Shown here in pieces: positions 53,644 through 64,000 of a stretch of 64,000 nucleotides of DNA. Within the stretch, counting starts at the first letter, position 1. Each line of letters starts with the position of its first letter. Source of the DNA: Streptomyces sp. NBC_01460. GTDB lineage: Bacteria; Actinomycetota; Actinomycetes; Streptomycetales; Streptomycetaceae. Made by a program: the position numbers and the translations under genes. The notes below the pieces were generated by a model, which worked only from the letters and a program-made list of their open reading frames with translations, had not been told where the DNA came from and ran no database searches. The stretch lies in NCBI RefSeq assembly GCF_036227405.1, contig NZ_CP109473.1, forward strand, positions 2,790,001 to 2,854,000, read 5' to 3'.

Positions 53644-56600
53644 TCAGCTGCCCGAGGACCCACCCTCGCCGGTACGCGCGGAGGCGGCCACGGACGGCGA
53701 CGACTGCTCGGCCGCGACGGTCTTCTTCGCCGCTGCCTTCTTCGTCGTCGTCTTCTTCGCCGCGGTCTTCTTCGCGACCGTCTTGGCGGCGGTCTTCTTG
53801 GTGGCCGCCTTCTTCGCCGTGGCCTTCTTCGCGGTCTTCCGCGCCGCGGTCTTCTTGACCGGGGCGTCCTGCTCCGCCGCCTCGGCGCCCGGGGCGTCGG
53901 GCGTGTCGGAGTCGGGGCCGTCGACCACGACGACCGCTGCCTCCTCGGCACCGGACGGCGACCCGGCCGGAGCGCTGACCTTGCGGGTCGCCCGGCGACG
54001 GGCGCGCGGCGGGGCCGCCGGAGCGGACTCCTCGTCAGCCGCGGGAGCCGTCGTCCCCTCCGAGGGAGCGGGCGCCGGGGCCGCGGGGGCCTCGACCACC
54101 GGGTCCTCGGCCGCGACGGGCTCCGCCGCGGGCTCGGCCGGCTGGACCGGCGGCGTCACGTCGGCCTGCTTGGGCGATCCCGCCGGGGCGGTCGCCTTCC
54201 GGGTCGCCCTGCGACGCGTACGCGCCGGAGGTGCGGCCTCGGCCTCGGGGGCCGCGGCCTCCACCGGGGTCTCGGCGACCGGCTCTGGCTGCGGCTCCGG
54301 CGCGGCGACCGGGGCCGCCGGGGCGGGCTCGGCCACCGGGGCGGGCGCGCCGGCCGGAGCCGTGACCTTGCGGGTCGCGCGCCTGCGGCCACGGCCGCGC
54401 GACGCTGCCGCCTCGGCCTCGGCCGGGCTGCTGTACAGCTCCTCGTCGGCGACGAACTCCGGCTCGGGGAGCGCCACCGGAGCGGCGACCTCGGCGGCCA
54501 CCTCGGCCTCGGTCTCCGCCTCGGCCTCGGACGGCTGCTCGGCGTGCTCGTGCTCCTGGCCGTGCTCGTGCTCGTGACCCGCTCCGCCGCGGCCGCGCTT
54601 CTTGGAACGCTTGCCACCGCCACCGCCGCCGGCGGCCGTGGGCTGCTCCATGTGGACGATCACGCCGCGCCCGTTGCAGTGGACGCAGGTCTCGGAGAAG
54701 GACTCCAGCAGCCCCTGGCCCACCCGCTTGCGGGTCATCTGGACCAGGCCCAGCGACGTGACCTCGGCGACCTGGTGCTTCGTGCGGTCACGGCCCAGGC
54801 ACTCCAGCAGCCGCCGCAGGACCAGGTCCCGGTTGGACTCCAGCACCATGTCGATGAAGTCGACGACGACGATGCCACCGAGGTCGCGCAGCCGCAGCTG
54901 GCGCACGATCTCCTCGGCCGCCTCCAGGTTGTTCTTGGTGACGGTCTCCTCGAGGTTTCCGCCCTGCCCGGTGAACTTGCCGGTGTTGACGTCGACGACG
55001 ACCATCGCCTCGGTCTTGTCGATCACCAGCGAGCCGCCGCTCGGCAGGTAGACCTTGCGGTCCAGCGCCTTCATCAGCTGCTCGTCGATGCGGTACGTCG
55101 CGAAGACGTCGACCTCGGAGGTCCAGCGCGACAGCCGGTCCGTCAGGTCGGGTGCCACGTGCGAGACATAGCCGTGGATGGTCTCCCAGGCGTCGTCACC
55201 GCTGACGATCACCTTCGAGAAGTCCTCGTTGAAGATGTCGCGGACGACCCGGACGGTCATGTCCGGCTCGCCGTAGAGCAGCGTCGGCGCGTTGGAGCTG
55301 CTGGTGTTCTTCGACTTCTTCTGGATCTCTTCCCACTGCTGCTGCAGCCGCTCGACGTCACGGCGCAGCTCGTCCTCGCTCGCGCCCTCGGCGGCGGTGC
55401 GCACGATGACGCCCGCGTCCTCGGGGACGATCTTCTTGAGGATGGTCTTCAACCGGGCCCGCTCGGTGTCGGGCAGCTTGCGGCTGATCCCGGTCATCGA
55501 GCCCTCGGGCACGTAGACCAGGTACCGGCCGGGCAGCGAGACCTGGCTGGTCAGGCGGGCGCCCTTGTGGCCGATGGGGTCCTTCGTCACCTGGACGAGC
55601 ACGGACTGGCCGGACTTCAGCGCGGTCTCGATGCGGCGCGGCCCGTGGGCCATGCCGAGCGCCTCGAAGTTGACCTCGCCCGCGTACAGGACGGCGTTGC
55701 GGCCCTTGCCGATGTCGACGAAGGCGGCCTCCATGGACGGCAGTACGTTCTGCACCTTGCCCAGGTAGACGTTGCCGACGTAGCTGGTGGCCTGCTCCTT
55801 GTTGACGTAGTGCTCGACGAGCACGTTGTCCTCGAGGACGCCGATCTGGGTGCGCTCGCCGCTCTGGCGGACGACCATGACGCGCTCGACGGCCTCACGG
55901 CGGGCCAGGAACTCGGCCTCCGTGATGATCGGGACACGGCGCCGGCCCTGCTCACGGCCCTCGCGGCGGCGCTGCTTCTTGGCCTCCATACGGGTCGAGC
56001 CCTTGATGGACTGGACCTCGTCGAAGCCGGTGCCGAGCTCGCGCTCGGCCTCCTTCTTGCGCGGCTCGCGGACCTTGACGACCGTACGCTCCGGGTCGTC
56101 CGTGCCTGTGCCGTGGTCCTCGCCGGACGCGTCCCCGCTGCGACGGCGACGGCGACGGCGGCGACGGCTGCTGCTGGAGCCGGAGGAGGACTCGTGGTCG
56201 TCGTCCTCGTCGTCGTCCTGCGCCTGCTGCTCGTCCTCGGAGCGGTCCGCGGCGGCGTCGTCCTGCTGCTCCGCGTCGTCCGTGTCGTTGGCCTCACCGC
56301 GACGGCGGCGACGGCCGCCACGACGGCGGCGGCGGGAGGGGCGGTCCCCGTACTCGTCCGTGTCGTCGCCCTCGTGCTCGGCGTCCGTCTCGGCGTCGGC
56401 CTCGTGCTCGTCCTCGACGGCGGCCGGGGCGGGAGCGGTCTGCTCGGCCGGAAGGGTGACCGGGGCCGCGGCCGGCTCGGTCTCGACGGCCTCGCCACGA
56501 CGGCGGCGGCGACGGCGCGAACCACCCTGGGGCGCGGACTCGGCGGTCTCGGCGGGCGCTGCGGCCTCGGCGGGGGCGGCGGCCTCAGGGGCCTGCTGCC

Positions 56601-57855
56601 TGGCCTCGGCCTTGCGCGGCGCCCGCTCCTGGGCCTTCGGCTCCTCGACGTCGTCGCTCTCGTCGTACGCCGGGGCGGAACCCGCGGCAGCGGCGGCGGC
56701 AGCCGCGGACTCCGGGGTCTGGAACATCGGCTCGGCGAAGACCGGGGCCTGGAACACGGCCACGGCGGGGCGCGCGGCGCGACGGCCCTTGCGGGCCGGC
56801 TCCTCGGCCTTGCCCGTGAACTCGGGGCGGCCGGCCGCGGCGGTGGCGCGGCGGCGCTGACGGCCGCGCGGCGCGGCCTCCTCGACCTGCTCGGGCTCGG
56901 CGGCCAGTTCCTCGGCGACGGCGGCGGGGAGGCTCTCGGCCTGCTCGGCCGTCGCCTCGGCGACCTCTTCGACGGGCTGCGGGCTGCCGGCCGGGGCGCT
57001 CGCCTTGCGGGAGGCGCGACGGCGGGTACGTGCCGGGGGCGCGGCCTCGTCGGCCTCTTCGGCCCGAGCGGGCTCGACGGCCGGCTCGGCGACGGGTTCC
57101 GCCACGGTCACGGCCGGGGCGTCGGTGGTCTGCGCGGCCTGCGGCGCACCGGCCGGTGCGGACGCACGGCGCCTGGCACGGCCGCGCGGCGCGGCGGCGG
57201 GCTCGGCCGGCTCCGCGGCCGGGGCGGGCTCGGGAACCTCGGCCACGACGGTGTCCTGGACGACGGGCTCGGCCTCCTGCGGGGCGCCCGCCGGGGCGGT
57301 CGCCTTACGGGTGGCGCGGCGGCGGGAACGTGCCGGGGGCGCGGCCTCGACGACGGGGGCCTCGACGACCTCCTCGACGGCTTCCTCGGCCTCCTCCTCG
57401 GCGGGGGCGGTCTCCACGACCGGCTCCACGACCTCGGCGGTCTGCGGGGCACCCGCGGCAGCGGTCGCCTTGCGGACGGCACGGCGGCGCGCGCGGACCG
57501 GCGGAGCGGACTCCACCTGCTCGGCGGGCTCGGCCGGGGCGGGCTCCGCCACCGGGGTCTCCGCCACGGTCTCCGCGACCTCGGCGGTCTGCGGCGCACC
57601 GGCGGGGGCGGTCGCCTTACGGACGGCACGGCGACGCGGGCGGGCCGGGGGCGCGGCCTCGGCCACGGGGGCCTCGTCGGCGGCGGCCGGTGCGGCCGGC
57701 GTGACGTCCTCGGCGGGGGCCGTACCCGGTGCGCCCGTCGGCGGACCGGCGGGGCGGGAGGCCGCGCGGCGCCTGCGGCGCGGCGGCAGCTTGTCCCCGG
57801 GGGCGTTGCTGTCTTCTGTGTTTCCGGTCGTACCGGAATCGATCGGCTCGTGCAT
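53644..57855 (-). CDS. rne: Ribonuclease E/G, very long with repeated basic extensions
   Basis: Encodes 1403 residues from ATG 57855. It cleaves single-stranded A+U-rich RNA in decay and rRNA/tRNA maturation. The catalytic core is central (~600-1070): S1 domain (QATSYVGNVYLGKVQNVLPS, AAFVDIGKGRNAVLYAGEVN), DNase I-like site (MVVVDVNTGKFTG, GGIVVVDFIDM) and the Zn-link CVHCNGRG. The N-terminal ~590 and C-terminal ~330 residues are disordered, with nine copies of a ~20-residue Arg/Lys repeat (type RRRATRKATAPAGAP), long acidic tracts, a (H,E)-rich stretch and a final Lys/Ala histone-like tail (AAKKTTTKKAAAKK). Far longer than E. coli RNase E's core. Confidence 0.95.
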   Translation of the reverse strand: MHEPIDSGTTGNTEDSNAPGDKLPPRRRRRAASRPAGPPTGAPGTAPAEDVTPAAPAAADEAPVAEAAPPARPRRRAVRKATAPAGAPQTAEVAETVAETPVAEPAPAEPAEQVESAPPVRARRRAVRKATAAAGAPQTAEVVEPVVETAPAEEEAEEAVEEVVEAPVVEAAPPARSRRRATRKATAPAGAPQEAEPVVQDTVVAEVPEPAPAAEPAEPAAAPRGRARRRASAPAGAPQAAQTTDAPAVTVAEPVAEPAVEPARAEEADEAAPPARTRRRASRKASAPAGSPQPVEEVAEATAEQAESLPAAVAEELAAEPEQVEEAAPRGRQRRRATAAAGRPEFTGKAEEPARKGRRAARPAVAVFQAPVFAEPMFQTPESAAAAAAAAGSAPAYDESDDVEEPKAQERAPRKAEARQQAPEAAAPAEAAAPAETAESAPQGGSRRRRRRRGEAVETEPAAAPVTLPAEQTAPAPAAVEDEHEADAETDAEHEGDDTDEYGDRPSRRRRRGGRRRRRGEANDTDDAEQQDDAAADRSEDEQQAQDDDEDDDHESSSGSSSSRRRRRRRRRSGDASGEDHGTGTDDPERTVVKVREPRKKEAERELGTGFDEVQSIKGSTRMEAKKQRRREGREQGRRRVPIITEAEFLARREAVERVMVVRQSGERTQIGVLEDNVLVEHYVNKEQATSYVGNVYLGKVQNVLPSMEAAFVDIGKGRNAVLYAGEVNFEALGMAHGPRRIETALKSGQSVLVQVTKDPIGHKGARLTSQVSLPGRYLVYVPEGSMTGISRKLPDTERARLKTILKKIVPEDAGVIVRTAAEGASEDELRRDVERLQQQWEEIQKKSKNTSSSNAPTLLYGEPDMTVRVVRDIFNEDFSKVIVSGDDAWETIHGYVSHVAPDLTDRLSRWTSEVDVFATYRIDEQLMKALDRKVYLPSGGSLVIDKTEAMVVVDVNTGKFTGQGGNLEETVTKNNLEAAEEIVRQLRLRDLGGIVVVDFIDMVLESNRDLVLRRLLECLGRDRTKHQVAEVTSLGLVQMTRKRVGQGLLESFSETCVHCNGRGVIVHMEQPTAAGGGGGGKRSKKRGRGGAGHEHEHGQEHEHAEQPSEAEAETEAEVAAEVAAPVALPEPEFVADEELYSSPAEAEAAASRGRGRRRATRKVTAPAGAPAPVAEPAPAAPVAAPEPQPEPVAETPVEAAAPEAEAAPPARTRRRATRKATAPAGSPKQADVTPPVQPAEPAAEPVAAEDPVVEAPAAPAPAPSEGTTAPAADEESAPAAPPRARRRATRKVSAPAGSPSGAEEAAVVVVDGPDSDTPDAPGAEAAEQDAPVKKTAARKTAKKATAKKAATKKTAAKTVAKKTAAKKTTTKKAAAKKTVAAEQSSPSVAASARTGEGGSSGS

Positions 57856-58083
57856 GCGGGCGGTTCTCCCGTCGCGCTCCCGGGCGCCGCGCCTGATTCC
57901 GGTCCGACGCGATGCGCGCGGTGTGCGCGCTACCGCCGTCCGGGGCGCGGGCGCCGCACGGGAACTGATGTCTGGCTCGCCGGTTCCGTACGCGTACGCA
58001 CGGCCTGGCGAAAGTCTTATGGGGCGGTGCGCGGCCCGACCCAGGTGGCTCCCGAGTCCGAGGGCTGCGCTACAACGACCGCC

Positions 58084-58989
58084 TTACGCGGAACCTGCAC
58101 CTTCCGGCGCCGTCGCGGCGGCGGCCGGATCGGCCGTGGATACGGCCGGGGCTGCCTCGCGGTCGGGCGCGAGCGGGTCGGTCACCGTGCCGGACTCCTC
58201 GTCGAAGAGCCCCTGCGCCAGCCTGGTCACCGCAGCGGGGACCGGCGGCGTTAGGTCGGCCACAGCTCGGAGACCGGACAGGACGTCGTCGGGTCGTACG
58301 GCAGGTGTCACGTGCCGCACTACCAGCCGCAGTATCGCACAGGGCCCGTCCCCGGACCTATCAGGCTGTGGATCACATGCCTCGAGGCCGGCGACGGCCG
58401 CACGGGCGTCGAAGGTGCGCACGCCGTTCTTCGCACGGCGCTGGACCTCGACGGTCCCGGCGGCCAGGAAGGCGGCGACGGCCTTCTCCGCGTCCTGCAC
58501 GGCCACCCCGTCCAGCCGCATCTCCCATACGGAGGCGGTCAGCCGGTCGGCGAGGCCGGAGGTACGTGCCTCGACCGCGTCGATGATGTCGAGGCCCTCG
58601 GGCATCGACGCGTCGAGCAGCCCGCGCAGGGTGTCGGGATCCCGCACCTCGGTGAGGGCGATCTCCAGGAACTCGGCCTCGCTGCCCGTACCCGTGGGGG
58701 CGGCGTTGGCGTACGACACCTTCGGGTGCGGGGTGAAGCCGGCCGAGTAGGCCATGGGTACCTCGGAGCGGCGCAGCGCCCGCTCGAAGGCACGCTGGAA
58801 GTCTCTGTGACTGGTGAACCGGAGGCGGCCCCGCTTGGTGTAGCGCAGTCGGATGCGCTGCACCGCCGGTGCGGGCGGCGGGCCTTCGGGCTGTCGCTTG
58901 CCCAGTGGTTCTTCTCCTCGGTGCGGGGCGGCCGCGGTGGCGAGCCGTCCACGAAGTACGGGGTGCCCCGGGGTGCCGCTCCGGCTCAC
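58084..58989 (-). CDS. TIGR03936-type radical-SAM-associated protein
   Basis: Encodes 301 residues if started at GTG 58989, which overlaps the upstream stop (GTGA), or 273 from CTG 58905, which has GAGGAG eight bases upstream. The conserved family start is IRLRYTKRGRLRFTSHRDFQ. Also YSAGFTPHPKVSYANAAP and FLEIALTEVRDPDTLRGLLD, then a low-similarity C-terminus rich in Pro/Ala. In many bacteria this protein is fused to or next to the TIGR03960 radical-SAM enzyme, present 1.2 kb upstream. The function is unknown to me; proximity to rne suggests RNA-related work. Confidence 0.88.
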   Translation of the reverse strand: MSRSGTPGHPVLRGRLATAAAPHRGEEPLGKRQPEGPPPAPAVQRIRLRYTKRGRLRFTSHRDFQRAFERALRRSEVPMAYSAGFTPHPKVSYANAAPTGTGSEAEFLEIALTEVRDPDTLRGLLDASMPEGLDIIDAVEARTSGLADRLTASVWEMRLDGVAVQDAEKAVAAFLAAGTVEVQRRAKNGVRTFDARAAVAGLEACDPQPDRSGDGPCAILRLVVRHVTPAVRPDDVLSGLRAVADLTPPVPAAVTRLAQGLFDEESGTVTDPLAPDREAAPAVSTADPAAAATAPEGAGSA

Positions 58990-60119
58990 CCCCGCTCGGC
59001 CGTTTTGTCGGCGAGCAGGGAGATCTCGGGCGCGGGCGCCGCGCTGGGGACAGTCGTTGTCCTACCCAGGGTACGCGCAGCGGACCCTTCGAGTTCCCGC
59101 GCGTCCGTGACCTGGGGCGGTCCGACCAGAGCGCGCCATGCGTCCCGGCGCGCCGCGCGCAGGGTCGCGCGGGCCGAGGCCAGGGCGTCGCGGGCCGCGC
59201 GTCCCGCCTCCAGAGCCGCCCGCTTCACGGGCGCCCAGGCCACGTCACGCAGGAAGCGCCCGACCGGTGTGCACACCGTGCGGTAGGCCCAGGCCACCGG
59301 TGCTCCGACCAGGTGCCACGCCAGCCAGGCCAGCCCGCGGCCGACGGCGCGCGAGATGAACCCGGCGATCCTCCAGGCGACGCCGACGGCCGTCACGATC
59401 TCCCGGCCCACCGGGGCCAGGACGCGCCGGTACACCCAGACGACGGGCCGTACGAGAAGGGTGGTGACCAGCCACGCGGTTCCGGTCCACACTCCTCGGC
59501 CCAGAAACGCCAGCCCCCGCCCCAGCATCCCCAGCGTCCAGACGATCCCGTGACCCAGCGGCGTCAGCACGCTCCGGTAGACCCACACGAGGGGCAGCAC
59601 GAGAAGGGTGGTGACCAGCCACGCGCCCGCGATGCCGAGCGGCCTGAGGAGGTAGCGCCACACCCCGACGGCCGGCCACACCAGGAGGAGGGTGACCAGC
59701 GCGGTCACCGCCGGGACCAGCAGTTCGGCGTACACCCACCGCAGCCCGTGTCCGACCGGGGTGAGCACCGCCCTGTGGAGCCACACCAGGGGGACGACGA
59801 CTCCGTACCGGACGACCGGGACGACGACGTACCGCCAGAGCCCCACCCAGGGCCACACGAGGACGGCCACGGCCAGCCGGGCGAGCGCCTTGCCCACCGG
59901 GGTGAGCACTTGCTCGTGGAACCACCGCAGCGCCCGGCCCAGGGGGCGCAGCATGACCCGGTCCAGGAGGCGGCCGCCGGCGACGAGCAGGTCCCAGAGC
60001 ATGCGGACCGGCAGGACGAGCACCAGCACCACGATCCGCACCGGAATCCTGACGAGGGTGGTCAGACAGCCCTCTCCGCCCTCGTACGGCGCGGGCGGGT
60101 GGTGCTTGTCGAGGTCCAT
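58986..60119 (-). CDS. Repeat-built multi-pass membrane protein, function unknown
   Basis: Encodes 377 residues from ATG 60119 (MDLDKHHPPAPYEGGEGCLT). A motif (W)-x-(Y/H)-R-x-V-L-T-P-x-G occurs five times (FHEQVLTPVG ~68, LHRAVLTPVG ~114, VYRSVLTPLG ~181, VYRRVLAPVG ~233, AYRTVCTPVG ~284), each next to hydrophobic segments with WP/WR patterns (LVWPWVGLWRYVVVP, LLLVWPAVGVWRYLLRP). The C-terminal ~80 residues are helical and basic, then disordered. It looks like an internally duplicated amphipathic membrane protein. No enzyme motif. It separates the radical-SAM pair and overlaps its smaller member by GTGA. Confidence 0.82.
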   Translation of the reverse strand: MDLDKHHPPAPYEGGEGCLTTLVRIPVRIVVLVLVLPVRMLWDLLVAGGRLLDRVMLRPLGRALRWFHEQVLTPVGKALARLAVAVLVWPWVGLWRYVVVPVVRYGVVVPLVWLHRAVLTPVGHGLRWVYAELLVPAVTALVTLLLVWPAVGVWRYLLRPLGIAGAWLVTTLLVLPLVWVYRSVLTPLGHGIVWTLGMLGRGLAFLGRGVWTGTAWLVTTLLVRPVVWVYRRVLAPVGREIVTAVGVAWRIAGFISRAVGRGLAWLAWHLVGAPVAWAYRTVCTPVGRFLRDVAWAPVKRAALEAGRAARDALASARATLRAARRDAWRALVGPPQVTDARELEGSAARTLGRTTTVPSAAPAPEISLLADKTAERG

Positions 60120-60132
60120 GCCGGGGAAGACG

Positions 60133-60170
60133 CGAACGCCCGGCCCGGGGTTTCCCGGGCCGGGCGTTCG
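60133..60170 (-). terminator. Hairpin between the radical-SAM gene and the repeat protein
   Basis: CGAACGCCCGGCCCGGG (60133-60149) pairs perfectly with 60154-60170, loop GTTT. It lies 25 bp after the radical-SAM stop. No T-tract on the minus strand. Confidence 0.75.
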
Positions 60171-60194
60171 TCACCGGGCTGTCACCCGGGGGGC

Positions 60195-62120
<1,926 letters not shown>

Positions 62121-62170
62121 CTGAGGACCTTCGTAGCTGGCAGGGGTGACCATCAAGCGTAACCCGGTGC

Positions 62171-63697
62171 TCAGCCTTCCAGTGCCGCGCGCGGTCCCGG
62201 CCGCGACGCCCGCGCCCAGACCTCGGGCAGTTCGCGTTCCCGTGCCTGGGCCGCCGCCTCCTCGTGGCCGTACAGGAGTCCCCAGGTGAAGGCGGACTCC
62301 CCGGCCCCGTGTGCCTGGACGGCCAGGGTGCGCAGGGCGTCCCGGGCGACGACGCTGTCCTGGTGGTCGCCGAGGACCGACTGGACCGACTTCATCCGTT
62401 CGGCGAACCTCTTCGCCGGCTTGCCGAGGGCGGGCCTGGCGGCCTCGGCGGCGTAGCGGACGCGTTTGGCGGCCTTGCGCGCCTCGTGCATCGCCACGTC
62501 ACGCTCCTCGCCCGGCCGCCGCTCCAGCGCGTGCCCGACGCGGCCGGCCAGGCGCCCGTAGTCCTTGAGCACGGCGCGGGGCAGGGCGTCCCGCGGTGCC
62601 TCCGCGGCGGCGGGGAGCAGGGGCGGATCGGCGAGGAGGGCGTCCAGGGAGTCCAGCAGGGCCAGGTAGCGCTCCGCGTCGAGCACGGAGGCGACCCGCT
62701 GCCGCGAATCGGTGCGCCGGGCCGCGAAGGCGAGCTCCAGCCGGGCGTCGACCGGGCCCAGGACCAGGCCGGCGGGCAGCCCGGCGACGTGGGAGCGGAG
62801 CCGTGCGTCGAGGACTTCCCGGTCGCGGTCGGCCCCGAGCTCCGCGGCGAGCCACTTCAGCTCGGCGCGGAGGGGGTCGGTGACGGTCCGGTCGAGCAGC
62901 CGGCGGTACGTCCTGAAGGCGCTGCGCAGCCGCCGGGTGGCGACGCGCATGCGGTGCACGCTGTCGGGCAGGTCGCGGCGCACGGCGGGGTCGAGCGTGA
63001 CGAGGGCGGCGACCTGGTGCCGTACGTAGGCGAGCACGTGGTCGCCCGCCGTGTGCGGGGAGGGCTGCTTCCTCGTCCGGCGCCGCTTCTCCGGGGCGGT
63101 CTGGGCGAGGGCCCTGGCGAGCTTGGACGGCGCCGCGGAGGGCCGGACGCCGGCCTTGCGCAGTCGCCGCTCGACGGCGCCGAGGACTGCCGGGTCGCCG
63201 TCGTCGGCCAGCTCGACCTCCATCTCGGTCCACGCGGAGGTGGTGCCGCGGCCTTCCTCGGTGAGGCGCTCCACGAGGACCTCGTCGATGCTCAGCTCGG
63301 CGAGCAGGGCGCCGTCCTCGTCGAGGAGGTGGTGGACGTCCCGCGAGGAGAGGATCCGCACGACGGGCACCACCGGTGCGTGCCGCACGCGGGAGCGGAG
63401 CAGTTCGGCGATGTCGGGCGGCAGGGCGTCGGCGAGCGGGGCCCGGATCTCGTCGCGTACGTCGGTGGAGACGGGGATCTTGAGATGCCAGCCGGCGTCG
63501 CCCCCGCCGGTCCTGCGGCGCAGGGTGAGGGAGTCCGCGGCCAGCCGGAAGTCCTCGGTGTCGTAGTAGACGGCGTCGAGCTCGGTGAGGCCCCGGTGGA
63601 CGACGGCCGACACCCCGGCCGCCCGGGTCAGGTCCGGCAGCCGTGTCTCGGGAGTCGCTTCGTACTTCCGCTCGACCTCGCGCGTGGAGTCCGCCAT
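62171..63697 (-). CDS. CYTH and CHAD domain protein
   Basis: Encodes 508 residues (MADSTREVERKYEATPETRL). Residues ~5-195 are a CYTH (triphosphate tunnel) domain with the EVERK signature of ExExK, ELDAVYYDTEDFRLAADSLT and SLTLRRRTGGGDAGWHLKIP. Residues ~225-505 are a CHAD helical domain with conserved His/Arg (VHRMRVATRRLRSAFRTYRR, MHEARKAAKRVRYAAEAARP), which binds polyphosphate. The combination suggests a polyphosphate or triphosphate role. It lies 50 bp from the radical-SAM gene, probably cotranscribed. Confidence 0.95.
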   Translation of the reverse strand: MADSTREVERKYEATPETRLPDLTRAAGVSAVVHRGLTELDAVYYDTEDFRLAADSLTLRRRTGGGDAGWHLKIPVSTDVRDEIRAPLADALPPDIAELLRSRVRHAPVVPVVRILSSRDVHHLLDEDGALLAELSIDEVLVERLTEEGRGTTSAWTEMEVELADDGDPAVLGAVERRLRKAGVRPSAAPSKLARALAQTAPEKRRRTRKQPSPHTAGDHVLAYVRHQVAALVTLDPAVRRDLPDSVHRMRVATRRLRSAFRTYRRLLDRTVTDPLRAELKWLAAELGADRDREVLDARLRSHVAGLPAGLVLGPVDARLELAFAARRTDSRQRVASVLDAERYLALLDSLDALLADPPLLPAAAEAPRDALPRAVLKDYGRLAGRVGHALERRPGEERDVAMHEARKAAKRVRYAAEAARPALGKPAKRFAERMKSVQSVLGDHQDSVVARDALRTLAVQAHGAGESAFTWGLLYGHEEAAAQARERELPEVWARASRPGPRAALEG

Positions 63698-63708
63698 AGG
63701 ACGAATCT

Positions 63709-63740
63709 TTCCGCCCTGCGCGCGAACATGCAGGGCGGAA
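63709..63740 (-). terminator. Terminator after rodA
   Basis: TTCCGCCCTGC (63709-63719) pairs with GCAGGGCGGAA (63730-63740) with a 10-nt loop, in the 51-bp gap between the rodA stop and the CYTH-CHAD start. The minus strand reads on into GATTCGT. Confidence 0.75.
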
Positions 63741-63748
63741 GGAATCGG

Positions 63749-64000
63749 TCAGGCCGACATCGGCCTCTGGACCTTGATCGACTGGAGCAGTCCGATCGCC
63801 ACCCAGACGGCGAACATGGACGAGCCCCCGTACGAGACGAACGGCAGCGGGAGCCCGGCCACCGGCATGATCCCGAGTGTCATCCCGATGTTCTCGAAGG
63901 ACTGGAAGGCGAACCAGGCGATGATGCCGGCGGCCACGACCGTGCCGTACAGCTCGGTCGTGCCCCTGGCGATCCGGCAGGCGCGCCACAGGACGACGCC
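63749..64000 (-). CDS. rodA: RodA/FtsW-family glycosyltransferase, C-terminal part (runs off window)
   Basis: The last 83 codons of a SEDS protein; the 5' end is beyond 64000. Family signature near the C-terminus: IAWFAFQSFENIGMTLGIMP, then VAGLPLPFVSYGGSSMFAVW and AIGLLQSIKVQRP. SEDS proteins polymerise peptidoglycan glycan strands together with a class B PBP. RodA rather than FtsW is inferred from conserved location, with the mre/PBP2 genes usually next in Streptomyces. Confidence 0.9.
   Translation of the reverse strand, partial: GVVLWRACRIARGTTELYGTVVAAGIIAWFAFQSFENIGMTLGIMPVAGLPLPFVSYGGSSMFAVWVAIGLLQSIKVQRPMSA

Noticed and set aside
54544..58254. Long plus-strand ORF (1236 codons) over rne
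   Set aside because: Antisense shadow of the Ala/Arg-rich rne repeats; no domain recognisable.

Overview
The window is a chromosomal core segment of a Streptomyces (Actinomycetota). The evidence is high G+C, GTG/CTG starts, GTGA/ATGA stop-start overlaps, and a gene order (rpsT, holA, comEC/comEA, leuS, rsfS, nadD, proA, proB, obg, rpmA, rplU, rne, rodA) that matches, from memory, the S. coelicolor interval around SCO2563-SCO2607. No insertion sequence, phage gene, CRISPR array or rRNA was seen. Two tRNA-Ala(GGC) genes are present.

Left part (1-17.2 kb): rpsT; holA; a YceI-like protein; arylamine N-acetyltransferase; a PNPOx-fold protein; comEA-comEC; a DegV protein; and leuS behind a 12-codon leader peptide with three consecutive leucine codons and a terminator, i.e. 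a ribosome-mediated attenuator. Next come a multi-pass membrane protein and an overlapping NuoF-like/ferredoxin fusion, a probable redox pair.

Middle (17.3-28.9 kb): two identical tRNA-Ala genes flank a small zinc-ribbon gene. They are followed by a phosphatase that appears to start at CTG inside the rsfS stop, then rsfS, a divergent LytR-CpsA-Psr (LCP) protein with a Q/Y-rich tail, nadD, two 50-residue membrane proteins, an M48 protease, two membrane proteins sharing an N-terminal motif, proA, an unknown gene and proB.

Glycopolymer island 1 (29.2-43.3 kb) lies between proB and obg. It holds a pyruvyl-transferase-like protein, all four dTDP-L-rhamnose genes (rmlA, B, C, D), two GT2 glycosyltransferases, a MycE-like sugar O-methyltransferase, a membrane-anchored TagF-like polymerase and an IspD-SDR fusion of the type that makes CDP-ribitol. 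Then come obg, rpmA and rplU.

Glycopolymer island 2 (46.2-53.4 kb) lies between rplU and rne. It encodes a complete WbpA/B/E/D-like set (UDP-sugar 6-dehydrogenase, 3-oxidase, aminotransferase, N-acetyltransferase), which predicts a UDP-2,3-diacetamido-uronic acid, plus one GT2 and one GT4. The two islands together suggest a strain-specific anionic wall polymer built from polyol phosphate, rhamnose and a diamino-uronic acid.

Right end (53.6-64 kb): a giant RNase E/G with nine copies of a basic ~20-residue repeat, the actinobacterial TIGR03936/TIGR03960 radical-SAM pair interrupted by a repeat-built membrane protein of unknown function, a CYTH-CHAD protein, and the 3' end of rodA/ftsW running off the window.
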